Positions 57,561 to 64,000 of a DNA stretch of 64,000 nucleotides are shown piece after piece. Every line of letters starts with the position of its first letter. Positions within the stretch are counted from its first letter, which is position 1. Both the position numbers and the translations under genes were made by a program. Source of the stretch: Kingdonia uniflora (taxonomy: Eukaryota > Streptophyta > Magnoliopsida > Ranunculales > Circaeasteraceae); assembly GCA_014058105.1 (NCBI GenBank), contig JACGCM010002752.1, forward strand, positions 1,364,001 to 1,428,000. Direction: 5' to 3'. The notes under the pieces are model-generated. The model saw nothing but the letters and a program-made list of their open reading frames with translations. It had not been told where the DNA came from and searched no databases.

Positions 57561-58725
57561 AAGAACAAATGCGATAGGCCCCTTCCAACAAATCAAAAAG
57601 AACACCGACAGTTAATCGAAAACTCGAAGCATTATACAGTTCAGAATAGTCATCTATATCGCCGCTCAGTAAAAGGGCCTTATCTTAAGTGCCTCTCGAA
57701 GAAGAAAGCAGATGGAATGCTCAAAGAATTACATGACGGAACTTGTGGCTCCCATGTCGCAGGTCTATCACTTGTAAACAAAGCAATTATACATGGCGTA
57801 TTCTAACCAGGAATGTGTAAGCATGCAGAAGAGTACTCACGTAAATACGATACATGTCAGCAACATGGACACATGATTTGTACCCCTGTACTCGAACTAC
57901 ATGCAAGGATGGTATTCTGGCCATTTAAGCGGTGTGCGCTCAATCTCGTGAGAGAATTTCCCAATATGCTAGGTAACAGATGTTTCTTACTTGTGGCAAC
58001 AAATTATTTTATGAAATGGGTAGAAACAGTTCCTCTTTGTCGAACTAGAGAAGAAGAGGTCATCTCTTTTATCTGGGAACACATTATCACACGGTTCAGA
58101 TGCCCCTACATGATTCAGATTGATAATGGGCCGCAGTTCGTTAGTGAAAAAGTCATAGCCCTCCTCAACAAACACAACATCATCCATTCACCATCAAATC
58201 CATACTACCTATAAGGCAATGGACAGACTGAAATCACCAACAAAACCATAGTAGCTGGACTCAAGAAAAGGCTTCAATCACAGAAAAAAGGTAATTGGAT
58301 ACGGGAGCTTCATCACGTATAATAAGCATACCGTACTACTCTACAACAATCAATTGGCTTTTCCCCCTTCTTTCTGGCTTATGGCATAGAGGTCGTCATT
58401 CTAATGGAGTACCACCATTCTGTCAGAGATCACGAGCTTACAGACAAAGATAATGAATTCGAGCTGGCCTGTAATATGAACTAGATTGATAAAACTAGGG
58501 AATGCGTTATTGCCAACCTAGGTTGATATCATCAAATGCTCACTAGCTCATACAACAGAAGAGTATGAAGCCATGAGTTCCAAATTAATGATCTCATCCT
58601 CAAAGAAATCCCACAGAGCAAAAAAGAAGCACATGCTGGGAAGCTGGTAGAGAATTGGGAAGGCCTATTCCTTATCGTTGGCCGAACTGTCCTGGGATCG
58701 TACTATCTCATGACAGAGCAAGAAA

Positions 58726-59901
58726 TTCAAATCAAGGTTTAAAAGGGTATGTTATAACGGTGTAACAAGGAAAGGTCGTTACCGTATAACTGTTATAACG
58801 GTGTTACATTATTTTTGGCTAGATGACAAGAAATAAACGTTATAGCGGTTGTTATTTGCTCTGTAACGGTGTTATATTAAAATAACGGTTGTGTTTTGGT
58901 TTTCTCTATATATAAATATTAATTTTCAATTATAACAACCGTTAAAGACGTTATTTTTATATATTTAAAAGGATAATAAAGGAAAAACCAATGTACTTAT
59001 TATTATTGAAGTTATTACTTATTACAACATTGAAACAACACACCACACTACGCCAACAAATTAAACATCACACCAAAGCATTAAACATCACACCAGAGTA
59101 TTATAAATCACATAAACATCAAATGGAAAATGATTATTTTGGAATGCGACATTGCATTCACTGGTAAACAGAGTCAAACTTATTGATATCAAATTCAAAG
59201 TAGTTCAAAGGTTGGCCATGCTCCAGATTGATTTGGCTGAAATCGAAATCACAATACACATCTGAGAAAGGTTCCATTGGTGTTTGATACATAGGTGTTT
59301 GTGACCAATTTTTTGGAAAATCTGTGTCAATAACAGAAGTAGAGTACCTCCTTTGTTCATTGACCTCCGGGTCTTCAATTGATATATTTTTTTTAAGCTC
59401 TTCTGGCCATTTTTCATATATTGATAACAAAGGCTCACCGTCGTCTCCAACAATCCATTCACATAATGGATCTTCTAATAAAATAGCTGACACACTTATG
59501 GGGTCTACACGATAACGTCGACATCTATCTTCCCTTCTTCTTTTATATCATATCAGAAAAATTAATTTTCCTCACCTTAGTGGTTATTTCGTATCATATC
59601 ACAAGAAATAATTTTCCTCAAGAATTATATAACGACGTATAACGGCATATAACGGTGCTATAACAGTATATAACGATATATAATGGTGTATAACATTCGT
59701 TAAAGTGAAGAAAAACATTAAAAGTAATGTATTGTTATAACGGTAACAACAGCCGTTATAATATAAAATAATGGTCTGTAACAACAAATAACGGATGTTA
59801 TTTTTAAGAATGGAACATAGGGTATAACGGAACGGGTTCAATGCGTTACCGTTATAATGATGTTAATGTTATAACGGTTATTTAAAACCATGGTTCAAAT
59901 C
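58726..59901. mobile_element. hAT derivative inserted in gypsy D pol, 8-bp TSD
   Basis: Element 58734-59893 is flanked by exact TTCAAATC (58726-58733 and 59894-59901). Ends AAGGTTTAAAAGGG and, reversed, CCATGGTTTTAAATAACC are alike in GGTTT-AAA. Both arms hold many ATAACGG / CCGTTAT words. The host pol frame resumes immediately after. The central minus-strand ORF fragment fits a hAT transposase tail. Internally deleted and non-autonomous. Confidence 0.85.
59158..59526 (-). pseudogene. hAT transposase C-terminal remnant
   Basis: Frame from about 59526 reads RCRRYRVDPISVSAILLEDP, LCEWIVGDDGEPLLSIYEKW to a stop at 59158. The DPI--I-EDPLCEWI pattern resembles the region after the dimerisation domain in plant hAT transposases. 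No catalytic part remains. Recognition is from memory, moderately sure. Confidence 0.5.
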
Positions 59902-60110
59902 CGAAATCCATGGAACACTATGCGATTGAAACAATATTATCGTTAAATCACTCATTTCACCATTACTGATTATACTATTCTAGTTCTTTACATTTCAAAA
60001 GTAAGATTTCAATCTCCAACAGTGTACATTCTATTCAACTCAATAAAAACTTCCAAGTTTCTTCCCCATATTACTCTCAACTCACGTAGAATCTACCAAA
60101 TCTCATAGAT

Positions 60111-60440
60111 TAAAGATAAGGTAATACTAGCTTTCAATCGACCATCTATACAGCGATTGTAGTAAAGGTAATACTAGCTTTCAATCGACCATCTATACAA
60201 ATATTAAAACAAAGGTAGTACTAGCTTTTAATCAAACATCTATACATATTAAAGCAAAGGCGATACCAGCTTTTAATCGACATCTATACAGATTAAAGCA
60301 AAGATATTACTAGCTTTCAGTTTCTCATCTATACATATATCAGCGATTAAAACGAAGGTAATACTAGTTTTTAATCAATGATCTCTACCAGACACAAGAT
60401 AAAGCAAAGGTAAAACTAGTTTTCATCTTTATACATGTCT
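60111..60440. repeat. Degenerate ~50-bp tandem array after gypsy D pol
   Basis: About seven units of AAAGGTAATACTAGCTTTCA followed by ATCGACCATCTATACA and variable sequence. Related motifs occur at 14876-15080 in gypsy B in the same place between pol and the antisense gene, where a bidirectional terminator could lie (inference). Confidence 0.75.
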
Positions 60441-60510
60441 GTAACTACAAAAATTGCAAGTCACTTCTACATGTACTTTTTTGCTTATGGGAGGTCAACT
60501 GCCCTTTCCC

Positions 60511-63500
60511 CTACTGAGGTGGTCGTGCAGCCATAAAATCTGGAGCTCGAGCAGATACAACATTCCTGCCTTGCTCCACTAGTTCTGCAGGTCGGGAGCC
60601 TACTTCTATTTCCATGTCGTTCAAGAAATTTCCTCTATCTATATCAACATTACAGATACAGCCTCGGAATGCCCAACAATCATGTAAGGTATCCCTTTCG
60701 AGATCAAGCCTCTTTACTTCATTCACAAAATAAGCAATGACAACCATCAACTCCCTCGAGTATACCTCTTTCAGACAATACTTCTCTCGGTCAATCATGA
60801 CTACCTCAGCAAACTGTATTTTTAAGCTCTGATAACGTTGCTTTAAATCTTTATGGAAAGCATCTTCCCTCTCTGCTCATTTCCGTAAACTTGTTATCGC
60901 CTTAATTTGCTGCGCTATTGTCCCCGCCCTTTATCCAGCTTAGCTTTATTCATTATCCTCAACCTTTCCAATTGAGCGCGAAGCTCCACCAACTCTCACT
61001 CATTAGCATTACTTCCCCCAATAGGACCCTTCTTCAGTAGCCTATCCTTCCTCTTGATCACCCCCTCTAATTCTAGCTATCTATAAAGAGCAATATCTAA
61101 CTTATGCTCGTTCTCTCTTAATCGTTTGTTTCCTCTTTTTACATGAGCTTGCACACGAGCTATATCCGCCTCTAACTCTTTAATTCGAGTTGATGGGTTA
61201 ATCACGTCACCCTTAACAGTCGAGACCTCGGTGTCAGTCTTTTTCTTCTTTAACCACTCTCCGGCCTTGTCCTTTTTGACTCGCAAATCGGCTATAGCCA
61301 AACCTGCCTTCAACCTTGCAACCCTCTCATTCAGTTTGTTACACCATTTTTAGGCCAGCCGAAGATCGCAATCTTTAGTAGGCAAGGCCTCACTCAGCTT
61401 CTTAACCACACTTTCAGAACTTGCCCGGTAAGTTAGAACTTTCTCAAGCTCATTTTCTTTTCTAATCATACTTTCAAAACTCGCTTGGTCAGCTCGAACT
61501 TTCTTAAACTCGTTTACTTTCCTGATCATTTGACCCTTCAAATTAGTACAATGTTCTGTAACTCTTTTTCTGTCACTTCTAACGACTTGATAAGATATTA
61601 AGCTACATCCGCTTCTTTACCTTTCACCATCAACAAATATATTCTGCTTTTGAGCTCCGTTGTTTCAGTCTACATCTCTGCGAGCTCCTTTTGCACTTTT
61701 TCTATTGCTTAACCATACTTTCAAAACTCGCTTGGTCAGCTCGAACTTTCTTAAACTCATTTATTTTCCTGATCATTTGACCCTTCAAATTAGCCACAAT
61801 GTTTCGTAACTCTTTTTCTGTCACTTCTAACGACTTGATAAGATATTAAGCTACATCCGCTTCTTTACCTTTTACCATCAACAAATATATCCTACTTTTG
61901 AGCTTTGTTGTTTCAGTCTGTTCCGAGCTCCTTTTGCACTTTTTCTATTTCAACATCTTTATCTTTGATCTTCTGAGTCATGTCGTCAACAATTTTTGTC
62001 GCCTTAGCAAACTGGATCTGTACTTTGACATATTGATCCTCCCTATCTTTAAATGCCTCTTTAATCCTATCAAACTCCGCCACATACTCATGATTGTATT
62101 GAAGGTTTTGTTGTTTGCTCAAGCGAATAGTCTCTAATTTGACCTGTATCATCAAGCTTGATTTAACAATGCTTCATAGATACTATCAATACATATTACA
62201 GATAACTTTACAGATTTCTTGCAGATTTTTGCTTCTAACATGCCAACAAGATGAGATTATATTTCGACCTCAAGTTGAAAAGTTATCTCACAATAATGGT
62301 AATAATATCTACATCATCTTTCAATGTATACATTTCCTATGTTCTAATTTGCTAACACTCCAAAATTGTCTGAACATACTGGATTACTATCGTTTCTAAT
62401 TTTCTAACACATTTGTGATCTATATCAATCTTCTAACTTTACTGTGTAGTTCAAAGTAACGCATCATACAAGTCAAATATTTCTTGCTCCTTTCTAACCT
62501 GTAGCTCCGTCTGTGAAGTCAACAGAGATGCTGAGGCATTTTTCTCCTTAGAGAGTTCCTTCTTTAATTCCTCAATTCTGAGGCACATATCTTTAAGTTC
62601 CTACAAATCAATGTTTGCAAACATCTCTTAGCCTATTCCAAATTTATCCTACAAATCAATGTACCATACACTTATAGTTTTCGACCCACACACAAAAAAA
62701 CATAAACAAACTCCAAAACAAGTTTTTACTCTACCTTCTCATTATCTCCTTCACAGTTTTCTAGATCAGTTCTAGTTAAGACTGAGTTCATCCCTGTAAC
62801 CACACTTGGGAGAGAGCCTTCATCAACATGGAGCTCCTCTTCTGCTTTAGCCTCTTCGACATAAGTACTTGTTATAATGGCCTTGAGGTTAATAATACTG
62901 CGAGAAGTTGGCACCCAAGGTTGTACTGAGCAGCTGCAACTTCATCAACATTCCTCTGCGCCTCATCCGTGAGCTCGCTTATCATCACCCAATAAAAATC
63001 CATCATGAAAACCAAGCGCTCCCTCTCCAAAGCTAAATCAGACTCAAGTCGAGCCACCTTCTTCTCGAGCTCGGCTCTCTCGCCCTCGAGCTCAACCCTT
63101 CCTTCCTTGAGCCCAAAACAGATACTCTTCAACATACGAGCAACCTGCAGCAGCACGAAACACATTTTTAGCTCAAAAACAAATGCAAAGTTCAAATACC
63201 ACAAAGAAATCAACTTACCACCCTGCTCAGCTCCAACTGTGCAGAAACATTCAACTCCTTTACACCAACTTGAGCTGCCGACCTTAGCCGGTTTTCTACA
63301 ACTAATAACTCATCTTCAATAGCAGGCCCGCTCTCCACAACCTACGCCTCGCTCAAAGCAGCAGGCGAATCCACCATCCTCTTGTTCGTATTTACCTCGA
63401 CCTCACTACAGACCGTGGTCTTAGAGGCCGAGCCACCCTTCGCAGCTTTCTACTTTGGGTACTTTTACGCTAGCTTGCTTGAAGTAGTACCTCCAGCAGC

Positions 63501-64000
63501 ATCCTACAGCGACATTGGAGCAGCCTTCGGTAATACCGAACACTCTTCCCTACCCGCTACTCTTTTTTTACCAGCTCCAGCTCCTGTCATTTGTCTTTTG
63601 GCTTGAGACTTTTGCACTTTCTCCAACCTATTGTTAGCTCTTTTGTTTATGCTGATGTTGAGCTCTTTCAGGACAATCTCGAGCTCGACACCTTCTCGAG
63701 CTATAGTATTTAGTAGTGAATCTTTTCTTGGCACTTGAGATCGAGGACCTGTACATAACACCAAAAGTTGTTATGCAATCACAAAACATCCCTACAACTA
63801 CGGCAGTTCGATATCTCATAATTATTACTTACTTTTCTTTAGAGCTTTATATACAAGTTTCATGGGTTCCTCGTTCATTCTTTGAAGACGATCAACTTTC
63901 ACCCATATTATATTATCATTCTAGGCTCGACCTGCTAAATTCTGGTCGAAGAACAGGGGTCTCGACGAACTAGAGGAAAAATGCGTACCTCCACTCACTG
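60511..64000 (-). pseudogene. Gypsy D antisense T28/coiled-coil gene (5' end beyond window)
   Basis: Exons on the minus strand: end of the Transposase_28-like domain 64000-63932 (VSGGTHFSSSSSRPLFFDQN; donor CAG/GTCGAG); exon from 63748 (GPRSQVPRKDSLLNTIAREG); coiled-coil exon 63144-62735 (ARMLKSICFGLKEGRVELEG, ERAELEKKVARLESDLALER), shifted once; 34-codon exon 62600-62499; exon from 62143 (VKLETIRLSKQQNLQYNHEY); then repeated coiled coil and a C-terminal piece SRPAELVEQGRNVVSARAPD ending at 60511. Phases match the B gene. Several stops and a duplication, so probably inactive. Function unknown. Confidence 0.7.
61467..61952 (-). repeat. ~245-bp tandem duplication in D antisense gene
   Basis: CATACTTTCAAAACTCGCTT begins at 61467 and again at 61714; both copies run to CTTTTTCTATT (61709 and 61952) with few differences. 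A shorter ~60-bp repeat of the same coiled-coil segment precedes it at 61405-61466 (20-residue units such as MIRKENELEKVLTYRASSES). Confidence 0.85.

Larger units (their letters stand above)
57561..59946 (+). pseudogene. Gypsy D integrase, interrupted by hAT element
   Basis: N-terminal LPTNQKEHRQLIENSKHYTV and HDGTCGSHVAG; zinc part YDTCQQHGHM. Core: FWPFKRCALNLVREFP, where the first catalytic Asp (DL/DI) is Asn; ATNYFMKWVETVPLCR; IQIDNGPQF (second Asp); GNGQTEITNKT (Glu). C-terminal part FQINDLILKEIPQSKKEAHA, GKLVENWEGLFLIVGRTVLG, then the hAT insertion at 58734, and the end PWNTMRLKQYYR with TAA at 59944-59946. Confidence 0.85.
52493..64000 (+). mobile_element. Ty3/gypsy (Tat-like) element D, right end outside window
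   Basis: 5' LTR, priming site, gag-pol (53172-59946, interrupted by a hAT element), repeat spacer, then a gene on the opposite strand reaching the window edge. The plan equals that of B once its inversion is undone. The 3' LTR must lie beyond 64000. Confidence 0.85.

Noticed and set aside
60111..60440. CRISPR-like array
   Set aside because: Units are degenerate without regular unique spacers, in a plant retroelement.

Overview
The window looks like gene-poor, repeat-dense chromosomal DNA of a flowering plant, probably a eudicot. It is AT-rich, its one intact gene is a plant-type U-box/ARM E3 ligase with spliceosomal introns, and the rest is dominated by plant transposons: Ty1/copia, chromodomain-less Ty3/gypsy of the Tat type, CACTA, hAT and TRIM. 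No rRNA, tRNA or CRISPR array was seen.

Left part (1.3-32.3 kb) is a nest. A 5'-truncated copia element (H) on the plus strand is cut inside its RNase H by a CACTA element with matching termini and an exact 3-bp target duplication (GTT), spanning 4767-31726. Inside the CACTA lies gypsy A (LTRs 5372-5973 and 28470-29071). Inside A lies gypsy B, now in two pieces: a minus-strand piece with gag-pol (13.2-20.95 kb) and a plus-oriented 3' part (22.8-28.2 kb). Two split antisense genes both become collinear if the segment between about 13.2 and 22.8 kb is inverted, so I infer a ~9.6-kb inversion, or a misassembly, inside the nest.

Middle part (35.7-41.4 kb) holds a five-coding-exon gene for a 726-aa PUB5-like U-box protein. 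Intron 2 holds a solo TRIM-like LTR and intron 4 a small TRIM. A deletion derivative of a hAT element (42806-43935, 8-bp TSD) and a decayed minus-strand copia element (G, 44355-51674) follow.

Right part (52493-64000) is gypsy D, plus strand, running off the window. Its pol is interrupted near the end by another hAT derivative (58734-59893, 8-bp TSD).

The most unusual content is a multi-exon gene carried antisense in the 3' half of gypsy B and D, with a divergent relative in A. It encodes a domain resembling Transposase_28 (putative gypsy-type transposon domain) followed by long coiled coils. Exon phases, an exon of exactly 34 codons and the splice sites agree between B and D, and TATA boxes sit upstream of the antisense starts in B. 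B carries a second, smaller antisense reading frame as well. All transposon genes seen here carry stops or frameshifts.
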